From Acidobacteriota bacterium (GTDB taxonomy: Bacteria > Acidobacteriota > Holophagae > Holophagales > Holophagaceae), in contig JACPYP010000011.1 of assembly GCA_016195985.1 (NCBI GenBank), positions 496,001 through 560,000 of the forward strand: a stretch of DNA of 64,000 nt. Reading direction: 5' to 3'. This document shows, piece after piece, positions 50,621 through 60,127 of the stretch (within the stretch, counting starts at the first letter, position 1; every line of letters starts with the position of its first letter). The position numbers and the translations under genes were made by a program. A model generated the notes under the pieces. It did not search any database. It had not been told where the DNA came from and worked only from the letters and a program-made list of their open reading frames with translations.

Positions 50621-51661
50621 ATGCAGCGCCTCGCCCTGGTCATGCTCCTTGGCCTCTCCGCAAGCGCCCAGACCAGCACTCCGGACGCCCCCTCGGCCGC
50701 CCCGGCGGCCATCACTCAGGTCCTGGCCCGGTGGGACGCGGAAGCCGACAAGGATTTGAAGGCGGTGGTGGTCCGTCAGCGCGGCCGCATCATCGCTGAG
50801 CGGTACTACAACGGCGAGGCTCCCGCCACCCTGCACGACGTGCGCTCCGCCGGGAAAAGCATCACCTCTCTCCTGGTGGGGGCCGCCCTGGACCGGAAGT
50901 GCATCCGCTCCCTGACCGATCCGCTGGAACGCTACGTGACCGAGGCGAAGGGCCGCCCCTCCGGAACCATTTCCCTGGACCAGATCCTCACCATGCGCTC
51001 CGGACTGCAGGCCGATGACCGGGATCCCGAGTCGCCCGGCCACGAGGACCGGTTGGACGCCAGCCCGGATCCGTTTCAATTCGCCCTCAGCCTCCCGGTC
51101 CTGCCAGGACGGGACCATCGCTACGTCTACAATTCCGCCACGGCCTACCTGGCGGGCCTGGCCGTGGAAGGGGCCACGGGTCGATCGCTCGAAGCCTTCG
51201 CGGCCGAAGCGCTCTTCAAGCCCCTGGGCATCACGCGGTGGCACTGGGCGAAGGACGCGGCGGGCCACGCCAAGGGCCAGGGCAACCTCAGCCTCACCGC
51301 CCGTGACTTCAGCAGCATCGGCCAGCTGGTCCTGAACCGGGGAACCTACGAATCGCGCCGCATCCTCAGCGCGTCCTGGATCGAGGAAAGCCTCCGGCCG
51401 CGGGTGGCCATCGGCATCTGGGATCCCTACGCCGATCACTACGGCTATTTCTGGTACTCGAAAACCCATGCGGCCAGGGGCGAGCCGGTCCAGGTGTCCT
51501 TCGCCTCCGGCAATGGCGGCAACAAGATCTACGTGGTGCCCTCCCGGGATCTCGTGGTGGCCATCACCTCAAGCGCCTACGGCCAAGCCCGGGGCCAGAG
51601 GCGGTCTGAAGCCATCCTCAAGGCCCTGCTGGAAGCCATCCCCTCCAAAGAGCCGCGCTGA
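50621..51661 (+). CDS. Secreted serine hydrolase, beta-lactamase/class C family
   Basis: 346 residues from ATG 50621 (GGGAG upstream). A signal peptide (LALVMLLGLSASAQT) is followed by a beta-lactamase-type fold: the SxxK motif appears as RSAGKSITSLLVG, the YxN as YVYNSATAYL, and a late GNGGNKIYVVP strand corresponds to the KTG-like element. The motifs suit an esterase, peptidase or D,D-peptidase-like enzyme rather than a true beta-lactamase. It acts outside the cytoplasm. Its only near neighbours are convergent. Confidence 0.88.
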   Translation: MQRLALVMLLGLSASAQTSTPDAPSAAPAAITQVLARWDAEADKDLKAVVVRQRGRIIAERYYNGEAPATLHDVRSAGKSITSLLVGAALDRKCIRSLTDPLERYVTEAKGRPSGTISLDQILTMRSGLQADDRDPESPGHEDRLDASPDPFQFALSLPVLPGRDHRYVYNSATAYLAGLAVEGATGRSLEAFAAEALFKPLGITRWHWAKDAAGHAKGQGNLSLTARDFSSIGQLVLNRGTYESRRILSASWIEESLRPRVAIGIWDPYADHYGYFWYSKTHAARGEPVQVSFASGNGGNKIYVVPSRDLVVAITSSAYGQARGQRRSEAILKALLEAIPSKEPR

Positions 51662-51677
51662 ACGGAACCGGCCGGCT

Positions 51678-53405
51678 TCAGGCGTAGACGCGCTGCAGTC
51701 CGGGGTCCTGGGTCAGCTCTTCGATGAGATCCCGGACGCTCACCAGTTCGCGAAGCTTGGCGCCGTTGCTGCCTGTGAAGAAGAGGCCATTCTCCTGGTC
51801 GCCCTTCATGGCGTCCGCCAGGCGGTCGGCGATGCAGTAGCCCACGGCCATGGCGCCCTTGCCGTGGCCGCAGGGCGAGAGGCAGTTGCTCACGCAGCGG
51901 ATCTGGGGCGCGGTTCCGTCTTCGATGCGCCGCTGCAGCGAGGTGCGCACGCCCCGGGCGGGCAGGCCCACCGGGGATTTCATGAGACCGATGTCCTCAG
52001 CCTTGGCGCGGAGGATGACTTCCTTGAACAGGGGCGAGGCGTCGCACTCGAAGGTGCCGATGAAGCGGGTGCCCATCTGGACGCCGTTGGCCCCCAGGGC
52101 CAGGAAGCGCTGGATGTCGGCGTGATCCCATACGCCGCCCGCCACCAGCACGGGGAAGTCGCCCCATTTGTCCCGCTCGGCGATGACTTCCGGAAGGATG
52201 TTCTCCAGCGTGTGGGCCGGGTCATGACAGCCCTCGTGGCTGAAGCCCTGGTGGCCCCCGCTCTCGGGCCCTTCCAGCACCACCGCATCCGGCAGGCGAT
52301 CGTATTTCCGCTGCCACTGCTTGCAGATCACCTGCAGGGCCCGGCCCGAGGACACGATGGGCACCAGGGCCACGTCCGCGTCGCCCACGTAGCCCGGCAA
52401 CGCCAGGGGCAGGCCCGCGCCGGACACGATCATCTGGGCCCCGCCCGCGAGGGAGGCCCGCACGGCGGATTCGTAGCCTTCGATGGCGCAGAGGATGTTC
52501 ACGCCCACGGCCCCCCGCCCTTCAGCGCGCTCGCGGGCCGCGCGGAGGATCCATTCCAGGGCCTTGGGCGGATTCAGCGAATCGGTGCCGTCGGGACGGC
52601 CCAGGCGCATCTTGGGGTTGGCGGAACCGTGGTAGCCAGTGCCGATGGCTGATACCAGGCCCACGCAACCCTCGTGCGCCACGGCGCCCGCGAGTCCCTC
52701 CCAGGAGATGCCCACGCCCATCCCGCCCTGCTGGATGGGGTAGGCCAGATCGAGGTTGCGGATGCGCAGGCGAGGCAGCGTGCAGGCCCCCTTGCGGACC
52801 AGGGCCTGGGCCATGGAATCCAGGCCGGCCATGAGCCGCGTCCGGAAAGCCGCCAGCGGGGAGGAATCCAGCAGCGAAGGCGTGCGCGGCTGAAGGCCGA
52901 AAGCCCCGTCGGCCATGGCCTGCTTGGCCTCGGCATCCGTGTCGGCCACAGCCATCACCGGCAGCCCCAGGGAACGGAGCGCGGACACCAGACCCGCCCT
53001 GGCCAGCAGGGCCGAGGCGCCGCCGGCCTTGGCCTGGGCAGCCTCCTCGGGGTTCTGCACGGCGACGATGCGGGGCATGTTCACATGGCGGAGCATGGCC
53101 AGGGAGGGCGGCAGCTCGGCGGTGTGAAGCAGGAAGGCCACGCCCGCTTCGCGCGCCGCGGCCATGACCGCGTCCGCGCTGTCCCTCAGGCCGCGGAGGT
53201 CGAGGCCGATCTTGGCGCCGTCTCGCATGGAGGCCTTGAGCTCCTCCAGCCGGGCCCGCAGCTTGGTGGCGTCCGGAAAAGCGTCTGTGCGGGGCAGGGC
53301 CCAGCCGCCCGCGCGAAGGAAGGCGGCCTGGAAATCGAGCGAGCCCGGCGCCTGCCAGCCCTGCATGGTCGGCGAGGTGGCGGTCTGAAGGAAGGGCTCG
53401 GCCAT
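51678..53405 (-). CDS. Nitronate monooxygenase-like FMN protein with extra N-terminal domain
   Basis: 575 residues from ATG 53405 (GGAG six bases upstream). Residues about 225-560 are a nitronate monooxygenase/2-nitropropane dioxygenase barrel: YPIQQGGMGVGISWEGLAGA, SGAGLPLALPGY, GPESGGHQGFSH, PVLVAGGVWDHADIQRFLA, GANGVQMGTRFIGT. The first about 215 residues form a separate alpha/beta region (LDLRGLRDSADAVMAAAREA, LLARAGLVSAL) looking like a degenerate second barrel half. A Cys cluster CVSNCLSPCGHGKG near the C-terminus may bind metal. The substrate is unknown. It follows ilvC after a structured spacer. Confidence 0.85.
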   Translation of the reverse strand: MAEPFLQTATSPTMQGWQAPGSLDFQAAFLRAGGWALPRTDAFPDATKLRARLEELKASMRDGAKIGLDLRGLRDSADAVMAAAREAGVAFLLHTAELPPSLAMLRHVNMPRIVAVQNPEEAAQAKAGGASALLARAGLVSALRSLGLPVMAVADTDAEAKQAMADGAFGLQPRTPSLLDSSPLAAFRTRLMAGLDSMAQALVRKGACTLPRLRIRNLDLAYPIQQGGMGVGISWEGLAGAVAHEGCVGLVSAIGTGYHGSANPKMRLGRPDGTDSLNPPKALEWILRAARERAEGRGAVGVNILCAIEGYESAVRASLAGGAQMIVSGAGLPLALPGYVGDADVALVPIVSSGRALQVICKQWQRKYDRLPDAVVLEGPESGGHQGFSHEGCHDPAHTLENILPEVIAERDKWGDFPVLVAGGVWDHADIQRFLALGANGVQMGTRFIGTFECDASPLFKEVILRAKAEDIGLMKSPVGLPARGVRTSLQRRIEDGTAPQIRCVSNCLSPCGHGKGAMAVGYCIADRLADAMKGDQENGLFFTGSNGAKLRELVSVRDLIEELTQDPGLQRVYA

Positions 53406-53457
53406 GTGGGCTCCGGGGCGCGGGCGTTCGCGCCACACGCCCCATCATTGTGGGGCC

Positions 53458-53517
53458 AAAAAGCTGTGACGGGCTTCAAGCATTTGACCCGGGGTCAGGA
53501 AACTCTCATCCCGTCAC
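53458..53517 (-). terminator. Nested inverted repeat after ilvC, probable terminator
   Basis: GTGACGGG (53466-53473) pairs with CCCGTCAC (53510-53517), and inside it TGACCCGGGGTCA (53485-53497) pairs with itself; both are centred on about 53491. On the minus strand a TTTTT run (53458-53462) follows three bases after the outer stem. It begins 10 bases after the ilvC stop. The internal loops of 11 and 12 bases make it an unusual terminator. Confidence 0.55.
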
Positions 53518-53526
53518 GGATATTCC

Positions 53527-54543
53527 TCAGGCCTTGACCGCAGGGGCAGGCGTTTCGACGGGGTCAAGGAAAGGCATCATGCGCCGCAGCTTCCGCCCCA
53601 CCACCTCGAGGGGGTGCTCGTAATCCGCGGCCCGCTGGGCCTCGAACCAGGGGCGGCCCTGGCGGTTCTCCTCGATCCAGGCATTGGCATAACGGCCGTC
53701 CTGGATCTCCTTGAGGATCTCCTTCATCTCGGCCTTGGTCTGCTCCGTCACCAGGCGGGGTCCGCCGGTGTAGTCGCCGTACTCTGCCGTGTCGCTGATG
53801 CTGTATCGCATGTAGCTGAGGCCGCCCCGCTGCATCAGGTCCACGATGAGCTTCAGTTCGTGGAGGCACTCGAAATAGGCGATCTCGGGCTGGTAGCCCG
53901 CCTCCACCAGGGTTTCAAAGCCGGCCTTGACCAGGGCGCTGGCTCCGCCGCAAAGCACCGCCTTCTCGCCGAAGAGGTCGGTTTCGGTTTCTTCCGTAAA
54001 GGTTGTCTCAAGGACTCCTGCCCGAGTGAGGCCAAGGGCGGCGGCATAGGAGAGGGCCAGGGCCAGGGCTTGGCCGCTGGCGTCCTGGTGGACGGCCACC
54101 AGGGCGGGCGTGCCGCCCCCCTCCACGAAGACTTCGCGGACGCGGTGGCCCGGGCTCTTGGGCGCCACCAGGCTCACGTCCACGCCCGCAGGGGGCTCGA
54201 TGCAGCCGTAGCGGATGTTGAAGCCGTGGGCGAACATCAGCGTCTTGCCCGCCGCGAGGTTCGGCGCGATAGCCTCTTGATACAGAGCGCCCTGCCCCGT
54301 GTCAGGTGTGAGCACCATGATGACGTCCGCCCAGGCCGCCGCTTCGGCGGGGCTGGTGACCGTGAGCCCCTGGGCCTCGGCCTTGGCCCGCGACGCGGAG
54401 CCCGCGTGCAGGCCCACGCGGACATGGACGCCGCTGTCGCGGAGGTTGAGGGCGTGGGCGTGGCCCTGGGATCCGTAGCCGATGATGGCGACTTTCTTGG
54501 CGCGGATCAGGCCGAGGTCGGCTTCGTAGTGGATGGTGGCCAT
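53527..54543 (-). CDS. ilvC: Ketol-acid reductoisomerase (NADP+), class I
   Basis: 338 residues from ATG 54543 (GGAG upstream). Rossmann motif [20 protein letters not shown] (18-37), [27 protein letters not shown] and the knotted C-terminal domain with [15 protein letters not shown]. The length fits class I. It converts 2-acetolactate to 2,3-dihydroxyisovalerate. It is last in the ilv series, 192 bases after ilvN, with a repeat element in between. Confidence 0.97.
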   Translation of the reverse strand: MATIHYEADLGLIRAKKVAIIGYGSQGHAHALNLRDSGVHVRVGLHAGSASRAKAEAQGLTVTSPAEAAAWADVIMVLTPDTGQGALYQEAIAPNLAAGKTLMFAHGFNIRYGCIEPPAGVDVSLVAPKSPGHRVREVFVEGGGTPALVAVHQDASGQALALALSYAAALGLTRAGVLETTFTEETETDLFGEKAVLCGGASALVKAGFETLVEAGYQPEIAYFECLHELKLIVDLMQRGGLSYMRYSISDTAEYGDYTGGPRLVTEQTKAEMKEILKEIQDGRYANAWIEENRQGRPWFEAQRAADYEHPLEVVGRKLRRMMPFLDPVETPAPAVKA

Positions 54544-54593
54544 GGTGGCTCCTTGTTTAGGTGTTTCGGTGGTTGAGAAATAAGAAAAACGGA

Positions 54594-54699
54594 TCACCAC
54601 CAAGACACGAGGACACCAGGAAAAGCCAAAGCGCCTTCTTTTGCCGTTCTTGGTGACTTGGTGACTTGGTGTCTTGGTGACTTGGTGTCTTGGTGGTGA
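54594..54699. repeat. Intergenic inverted repeat with six CTTGGTGN units
   Basis: Between ilvN and ilvC, six 8-base units CTTGGTG[A/T/G] run from 54649 to 54696. A shorter left arm (54594-54620, starting TCACCACCAAGACACGAGG) is complementary to the end of this array, with a 28-base loop. It could fold into a long stem inside the ilv transcript. CTTGGTG-type repeats occur as dispersed intergenic elements in unrelated bacteria (general knowledge); the design parallels the element at 36323-36449. Confidence 0.8.
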
Positions 54700-54735
54700 A
54701 TGGTCTTGTCCATGGAGGTATCTCGCGGATTGGAT

Positions 54736-55296
54736 CTAGACGGACATGGCTTCGGGGCTCGTGCCCGTGCGCAGGGGCACGGCGCGGCGGGCGGGCTTCA
54801 GGGCGCGGCTGCCGCGGGCCATGGCCACGGCGCCGGTGCGGCCCATTTCGAGAATTCCGTAGGGCCGCATGGAATCCACCAGGGCGTCGATCTTGGCCAG
54901 GCTCCCCGTGCATTCGATGACCAGGCTGTCGTCGGCGATGTCCACCACGGCCGCCCGGAACACCTGGGCCAGCTGCAGCACCTCGGCGCGCACCTCCGGC
55001 GCCGTGGCCACGCGCACCAGCACCAAGTCTCGAAGCACCGAAGGCACCTCGCCCAGCTGTTCGACTTCCAGCACGTTGACCAGCTTGCGGAGGTGCTCCA
55101 CGGCCTGGCGCACGCGGGCGGGCTCCGAGTCCACCACGATGGTCATGCGGGAGACCCCCGCTCGCTCCGTGGGACCCACCGTGAGGGAGTGGATGTTGAA
55201 GCCGCGGCGCCGGATCAGCGAGGCCACCCGCGTGAGGACGCCTGGCTCGTCATCGGTGTAGACCACCAGGACTTGATGGGCATGGATCTGGGACAT
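54736..55296 (-). CDS. ilvN: Acetolactate synthase small (regulatory) subunit
   Basis: 186 residues. ACT domain at the N-terminus: LVVYTDDEPGVLTRVASLIR, GFNIHSLTVGPTERAGVSRM, where valine binds for feedback control, then the IlvN C-terminal domain (LRDLVLVRVATAPEVRAEVL). It activates and regulates the large subunit. It follows ilvB by 11 bases. The last 25 residues are Arg/Pro-rich and non-conserved. Confidence 0.96.
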   Translation of the reverse strand: MSQIHAHQVLVVYTDDEPGVLTRVASLIRRRGFNIHSLTVGPTERAGVSRMTIVVDSEPARVRQAVEHLRKLVNVLEVEQLGEVPSVLRDLVLVRVATAPEVRAEVLQLAQVFRAAVVDIADDSLVIECTGSLAKIDALVDSMRPYGILEMGRTGAVAMARGSRALKPARRAVPLRTGTSPEAMSV

Positions 55297-55307
55297 GCAG
55301 CCTCCTC

Positions 55308-57032
55308 TCAGTGGGGATCTGAGCCGGTTTCAGCCAGAGCATTCGGCCGCCGGATCATCTCGTGGAGCGCCGCGCCCGCCGGCACCATGGGATAGACACT
55401 GTCTTCCTGCTCGACCTTGAATTCGATGAGGGCCGTACCCTCCTCGGCCCGGGCCTGGGCCACCGCCGAAGCCAGATCACCCCGGCATTCCACCCTCTGT
55501 CCGTGGACGCCGAAGGCCTCCGCCAGTTTCACGAAATCCGGCGAGAGGATGGGCGTGGCGGCGTAGCGGCCCTCGTAGAACATGGCCTGCCACTGGCGAA
55601 CCATGCCCAGGTAGCCGTTGTTGATGATGGCGATGTTCACCTTCACCTGCTCCTGCACGGCGGTCATCAGTTCGGCGAAGGTCATCTGGAAGCCGCCGTC
55701 CCCCGCCACCACCCATACTTCAGCCTCGGGCCGGGCCACCTTGGCGCCGATGGCCGCGGGCAAGGCGAAGCCCATGGTGCCGGCGCCGCCGCTGGTGATG
55801 AGGCTGCGGGCGCCGTCGTGCTTGTAGTACTGGGCCTCCCACATCTGGTGCTGGCCGACGTCCGTCACCACCACCGCCTCGCCCTTGGTGAGGCGCCAGA
55901 GATCGTGCATGACGTGGGCCGCGTACAGATGTCCGTCATCGGGCATGTTCTTGATGTCGCGCACGGCGGAATCGCCGCGCCATTCGCGGATGGTGTCCAG
56001 CCAGGCCGAGCGGTCCGCCACGGGCACTTGGGGGAGCAGCGCGCGCAGGGTGTCGCCCAGGTCCGCCGCGATCGCCACATCCACGGGCACGTTCTTGTTG
56101 AGCTCGCTGGCGTCGATGTCGATGTGTATCTTCTTGGCGTGGGGGGCGTATTCCTTGAGCTTGCCTGTCACCCGGTCGTCGAAGCGCATGCCGAGGGCCA
56201 GCAGCAGGTCCGCCTCCTGGATGGCGCGGTTCACCCAGGCCTCGCCGTGCATGCCCATCATGCCGAGGCTGAGGGGGTGCGTGGCGGGTACGGCGCCCAG
56301 GCCCAGCAGCGTGAGCGCGAAGGGGATGTCGGCGCGTTCGGCCAGGGACAGCACCTCGGCGCGGGCGCCGGCCAGCTGGATGCCGTGGCCCGCCAGGATG
56401 ATGGGCCGCTTCGCGCTCCGGATGAGATCGAGGGCCTGGGCCAGCGCCTCGGGATCCAGGGCCGCCGGGAGGTGGCGCTGGTGCCGCTTGGGCGCGGCGG
56501 CTTCCCAATCCAGGGCCGACCGGGACTGCTGGGCGTCCTTGGTGATGTCCACCAGCACCGGGCCGGGGCGGCCGCTGCGGGCCACGGCGAAGGCCTCGCG
56601 GATGGCAGGGACGATGTCCTCGGCCCGGGTCACCAGGTAGTTGTGCTTGGTGACGGGGATGGTGATGCCCGTGATGTCCACTTCCTGGAAGGCGTCGGTG
56701 CCCAGGAGCGCCGAACCCACCTGCCCCGTGATGGCCACCAACGGTGTGGAATCCAGCATGGCCGTGGCCAGGCCCGTCACAAGGTTCGTGGCCCCAGGGC
56801 CCGAGGTGGCCACCACCACGCCCACGCGGCCGCTGGCGCGGGCGTAGCCGTCCGCCATGTGGCAGGCGCTCTGCTCGTGGCGCACCAGGATGTGGCGGAT
56901 GGGGTAGCTCACCATGGCGTCGTAGGCAGGCAGGATGGCGCCGCCGGGATACCCGAACACGGTGTCCACGCCTTCGCGGAGGAGGCTTTCCCAGATGAGC
57001 TGGGCGCCGGTGCAGGTGGATGCTTCGGACAT
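55308..57032 (-). CDS. ilvB: Acetolactate synthase large (catalytic) subunit
   Basis: 574 residues from ATG 57032 (GAGG upstream). TPP enzyme with VFGYPGGAILPAYDA holding the region before the catalytic Glu, ATSGPGATNLVTGLA, and GDGGFQMTFAELMTAVQ with the later NNGYLGM that together bind Mg-TPP. The FAD-type central domain is present (GMRFDDRVTGKL). It condenses two pyruvates to acetolactate, the first step to valine and leucine. It lies 11 bases after ilvD. Confidence 0.97.
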   Translation of the reverse strand: MSEASTCTGAQLIWESLLREGVDTVFGYPGGAILPAYDAMVSYPIRHILVRHEQSACHMADGYARASGRVGVVVATSGPGATNLVTGLATAMLDSTPLVAITGQVGSALLGTDAFQEVDITGITIPVTKHNYLVTRAEDIVPAIREAFAVARSGRPGPVLVDITKDAQQSRSALDWEAAAPKRHQRHLPAALDPEALAQALDLIRSAKRPIILAGHGIQLAGARAEVLSLAERADIPFALTLLGLGAVPATHPLSLGMMGMHGEAWVNRAIQEADLLLALGMRFDDRVTGKLKEYAPHAKKIHIDIDASELNKNVPVDVAIAADLGDTLRALLPQVPVADRSAWLDTIREWRGDSAVRDIKNMPDDGHLYAAHVMHDLWRLTKGEAVVVTDVGQHQMWEAQYYKHDGARSLITSGGAGTMGFALPAAIGAKVARPEAEVWVVAGDGGFQMTFAELMTAVQEQVKVNIAIINNGYLGMVRQWQAMFYEGRYAATPILSPDFVKLAEAFGVHGQRVECRGDLASAVAQARAEEGTALIEFKVEQEDSVYPMVPAGAALHEMIRRPNALAETGSDPH

Positions 57033-57043
57033 GTGGCCTCCTC

Positions 57044-58744
57044 TCAGCCTGCGACCGTGATGGCGCCTTCCGCGGCGCTGGCCACGGTGGCGGCGTACTT
57101 GGCGAAGACGCCCCGGCGGTAACGGGGCGCCGGAGCCTTCCATTCGGCCCGGCGCTTGGCCAATTCCCCGCCGGAGACCTTCAGATCGAGACGGCGGGTG
57201 GGGATGTCGAAGACCACGGTGTCGCCCTCCCGCACCAACGCGATGGGCCCGCCCACGGCGGCTTCCGGGGCCACGTGGCCCGCCATCAATCCCCGGGTGG
57301 CGCCGGAAAAGCGGCCATCCGTGAGCAAGGCCACGGACTCGCCCAGGCCCGCGCCCATGAGCGCCGCCGTGACGCCCAGCATCTCGCGCATGCCCGGGCC
57401 CCCGCGGGGGCCCTCATAGCGGATCACCAGCACGTCGCCGGGATCGATGCGGCCCTCCTGCACGGCGGCGAAGGCCTCGTCCTCGGTCTCGAAGACCCGG
57501 GCTGGCCCTGTGTGGTGCAGCCGTTCGTGGCCGGCCACCTTGATGACGCAGCCCTCGGGAGCCAGGCTGCCCTTGAGGATCACGAGACCGCCGCTGGCCT
57601 TGATGGGACTCGCAAGGGAGCTCACCACCTGCTGGCCGGGCGTTTCCTGGGTCGAGGCAAGCTCCTCCGCCACGCTGCGGCCGGTGACCGTCATGGCCGC
57701 GCCGTGGAGCTTGCCGCCCTCCAGCAGGCGCCGGGCCACCAGGCGGATGCCGCCTGCGGCATGCAGGTCCGGCGCCGTGAAGCGGCCACCGGGCTTGAGA
57801 TCCGCCAGCAGCGGCGTGCGGGCGCTGATGGCGTCGAAGTCATCGATGGTGAGGGGCACCCCCGCTTCCCGGGCCAGGGCCAGGTAGTGCAGCACCGCGT
57901 TGGTGGAACCGCCTGTGGCGGCCACGGAGGCGATGGCGTTCTCGAAGGCCTCGCGGGTGAGGATGGCGCTGGGGCGGAGATCCTTCCGCACCAAGTCCAT
58001 CACCAGGCGGCCGCAGGTTTCCGCCGCCTCGCCCTTGAGCGGATCCACCGCCGGAATGCCGTTGAGGCCCATGGGGCTGAGGCCGATCAGCTCCAGGCTG
58101 GCGGCCATGGTGTTGGCGGTGAATTGGCCGCCGCAGGCCCCGGCGCCGGGACAGGCGGCGTCCTCCACCTTCCTCAGGCCCGCATCGTCGATGCGGCCGG
58201 AGCTGTGGGCGCCCACGGCCTCGAAGACATCTTGCACCGTGAGGTCCTTCCCATCGCACTCGCCGGGCGCCGTGGAGCCGCCGTAGAGGATGAGGCCTGG
58301 GATGTCGAGCCGGGCCAGGGCCATGGCCACGCCGGGGTTGGTCTTGTCGCAGCCCGACAGGCAGACCAGGCCGTCGAAGGCGTTGCCACGCGCCACCAGC
58401 TCGACGGAATCCGCGATGACTTCGCGGCTCACCAGGGAGGCCTTCATGCCTTCGGTGCCCATGGTGATGCCGTCGCTGATCGACACCGTGTTGAATTCCA
58501 TGGGTGTGCCGCCCGCGGCCCTCACGCCCGCCTTCACGCGCTCGGCCAGCTCGCGCAGGTGGTAGTTGCAGGGCCCCACTTCGATCCAGGTGTTCGCAAT
58601 GCCGATGATGGGCTTGGCCAGATCCTCGTCCGTGAAGCCGACGGCCTTGAGCATGGCGCGGGCGGGGGCACGGTGGGCGCCCTGCGTGATGACCCGGCTA
58701 CGCCAGTTGAGGGGCCGGTTGGGGGATTGTCCTGCGTCCGTCAT
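57044..58744 (-). CDS. ilvD: Dihydroxy-acid dehydratase
   Basis: 566 residues. [25 protein letters not shown] and [15 protein letters not shown] carry cluster Cys ligands; [18 protein letters not shown] and [17 protein letters not shown] complete the IlvD/Edd pattern. The Fe-S enzyme dehydrates 2,3-dihydroxyisovalerate to 2-ketoisovalerate. It is the first gene after the attenuator, so leader-controlled transcription would determine ilvD, ilvB, ilvN and ilvC together. Confidence 0.97.
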   Translation of the reverse strand: MTDAGQSPNRPLNWRSRVITQGAHRAPARAMLKAVGFTDEDLAKPIIGIANTWIEVGPCNYHLRELAERVKAGVRAAGGTPMEFNTVSISDGITMGTEGMKASLVSREVIADSVELVARGNAFDGLVCLSGCDKTNPGVAMALARLDIPGLILYGGSTAPGECDGKDLTVQDVFEAVGAHSSGRIDDAGLRKVEDAACPGAGACGGQFTANTMAASLELIGLSPMGLNGIPAVDPLKGEAAETCGRLVMDLVRKDLRPSAILTREAFENAIASVAATGGSTNAVLHYLALAREAGVPLTIDDFDAISARTPLLADLKPGGRFTAPDLHAAGGIRLVARRLLEGGKLHGAAMTVTGRSVAEELASTQETPGQQVVSSLASPIKASGGLVILKGSLAPEGCVIKVAGHERLHHTGPARVFETEDEAFAAVQEGRIDPGDVLVIRYEGPRGGPGMREMLGVTAALMGAGLGESVALLTDGRFSGATRGLMAGHVAPEAAVGGPIALVREGDTVVFDIPTRRLDLKVSGGELAKRRAEWKAPAPRYRRGVFAKYAATVASAAEGAITVAG

Positions 58745-58794
58745 GGTCTTCCTTTTGGGGAAGGCGCCGACCTCGTGATGGCAGGACCGAATTG

Positions 58795-58825
58795 AAAAGG
58801 CCCCGCATCGTGGAGGTGCGGGGCC
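58795..58825 (-). terminator. Attenuator terminator in front of ilvD
   Basis: On the minus strand a 9-base-pair hairpin, GGCCCCGCA / TGCGGGGCC with a 9-base loop (58799-58825), is followed by TTTT (58795-58798). It lies after the leader peptide stop and 51 bases before the ilvD start, an intrinsic terminator inside a 5' leader. The leader segment GGTGGGGGCC (plus-strand 58853-58862) resembles the 3' arm and could pair instead with the 5' arm, giving an antiterminator. Confidence 0.85.
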
Positions 58826-58846
58826 GGTTTCGGTGTCAGTTCCGAA

Positions 58847-58984
58847 CTAGGGGGCCCCCACCTCGCCGCTAATAATCAGCACGGCGGGAATGGTCACCAG
58901 GCCTACCACCAGGCGGACGGCCGGACCCACAGACGCGGGCGAGATCGCCGCGGCTGCCAGGTGGTTGAGGTGATGGGGGGTCAT
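58847..58984 (-). CDS. Putative ilv leader peptide
   Basis: 45 codons from ATG 58984 to TAG. Residues 23-38 read VRLVVGLVTIPAVLII, with eleven Val, Leu or Ile codons in 16, the sign of ribosome-mediated attenuation of branched-chain operons. The stop lies 22 bases before the terminator hairpin at 58795-58825. Stalling on these codons when any of the three aminoacyl-tRNAs is scarce would free the segment 58853-58862 to form an antiterminator. The ribosome site is weak. A perfect -35 hexamer TTGACA (59016-59021) lies 31 bases before the ATG but with no good -10. Confidence 0.75.
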   Translation of the reverse strand: MTPHHLNHLAAAAISPASVGPAVRLVVGLVTIPAVLIISGEVGAP

Positions 58985-59047
58985 GGCGTTCGAGTTTCCG
59001 TGGTTGCATCGGGGCTGTCAAGACAGGAGTCGGACCGCCATCCTGAA

Positions 59048-60127
59048 TCATGGTTGAGGCACGGCGGCGCCAAGGCGCTGAAGGATGCAGGCGCCCAGGC
59101 CGCGGGTGCCCTGGGGGTGGCGCGCGCCCTTGAGATCGCCGGTGCCATGACCCTCCAGGAGGGTCTGGTGCACTGCGGTTTCGATTTCCTGGGCCTCGGC
59201 CGGAAGGTTCAGCGCATGGCGCAGCAACATGGCGGCGGACAGGATCGTTCCAATGGGGTTGGCCCGGTTCTGGCCCGCGATGTCAGGCGCCGAACCGTGG
59301 ATGGGTTCGAAGACGCCCACGGTTCCGCCCAGGCTGGCGGAGGGCAGCAGCCCCAGGGAGCCGGCCAGCACGGCGGCTTCATCGGTGAGGATGTCGCCGA
59401 AGAGGTTCTCGGTGAGCACCACGTCGAAATCCCGAGGCCGGGTGATGAGGGCCATGGCGAAGCTGTCCACATAGGCGTGCTGGACTTTCACCGCCGGGTA
59501 GAGCGGCGCCATGTCGTCGACCACCTGGCGCCACAGGCGCGAGGTCTCCAGCACGTTCGCCTTGTCCACGGAGACCAGGCCCTTGCGGCGGCTCAGAGCC
59601 AGTTCGAAGGCCACCTTGGCCACCCGTTCGATCTCAGGCCGGGTGTAGGGCAGTGTGTTCACAGCGCATTGATCGGAGTAGGAACGCGGTTCGCCGAAAT
59701 AGAGCCCGCCGGAGAGTTCGCGCACGAACATCACGTCCGTGCCCCGCACCACTTCCGGCTTCAGGGGCGACGCGTCCTCCAGCGCCGGATGCACGGTGAC
59801 CGGGCGGAGGTTCGCGTACAGGCCCAGGGCCTTGCGAAGGCGCAGCAGGCCCGACTCCGGACGCTGGCGGCGCGGGTGTTTGTCCCAGGCCGGACCGCCC
59901 ACGGCGCCCAGCAGCACGGCGTCGCTGGCGCGGCAGAGGTCCAGGGTGGCTTCGGGCAGCGGATCGCCCGTGGCATCCACCGCCGCACCGCCGATGAGGG
60001 CCTCATGGAAGTGGAGACGGTGTCCGAAACGCTCGGCCACAGCCTTCAGGCAGGCCACGGCCTCGGCCGTGACTTCGGGACCCACCCCATCGCCGGGTAG
60101 AACGCAGATGCGGGCTTCCACGGTCAC
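59048..60127 (-). CDS. leuB: 3-isopropylmalate dehydrogenase
   Basis: 359 residues from GTG 60127, following [47 protein letters not shown] and the active-site [12 protein letters not shown] and [24 protein letters not shown]. It oxidatively decarboxylates 3-isopropylmalate with NAD. The start overlaps the stop of the small ORF upstream by 4 bases. Only 63 bases separate its stop from the ilv leader. Confidence 0.96.
   Translation of the reverse strand: MTVEARICVLPGDGVGPEVTAEAVACLKAVAERFGHRLHFHEALIGGAAVDATGDPLPEATLDLCRASDAVLLGAVGGPAWDKHPRRQRPESGLLRLRKALGLYANLRPVTVHPALEDASPLKPEVVRGTDVMFVRELSGGLYFGEPRSYSDQCAVNTLPYTRPEIERVAKVAFELALSRRKGLVSVDKANVLETSRLWRQVVDDMAPLYPAVKVQHAYVDSFAMALITRPRDFDVVLTENLFGDILTDEAAVLAGSLGLLPSASLGGTVGVFEPIHGSAPDIAGQNRANPIGTILSAAMLLRHALNLPAEAQEIETAVHQTLLEGHGTGDLKGARHPQGTRGLGACILQRLGAAVPQP

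Noticed and set aside
55362-57122. 586-codon plus-strand open frame antisense to ilvB
   Set aside because: Same reason: the minus strand encodes a clear acetolactate synthase, and the antisense product is His/Gly-rich without motifs.
59016-59021. TTGACA as the promoter of the ilv leader transcript
   Set aside because: The hexamer is perfect, but no acceptable -10 lies 16-18 bases downstream, and transcription would start almost at the leader ATG; not annotated as a promoter.
58869-59051. 60-codon frame overlapping the ilv leader
   Set aside because: It encodes a Pro/Arg/Gly-rich peptide with no Val/Leu/Ile run; the other frame at 58847-58984 has the control codons and ends properly before the attenuator.
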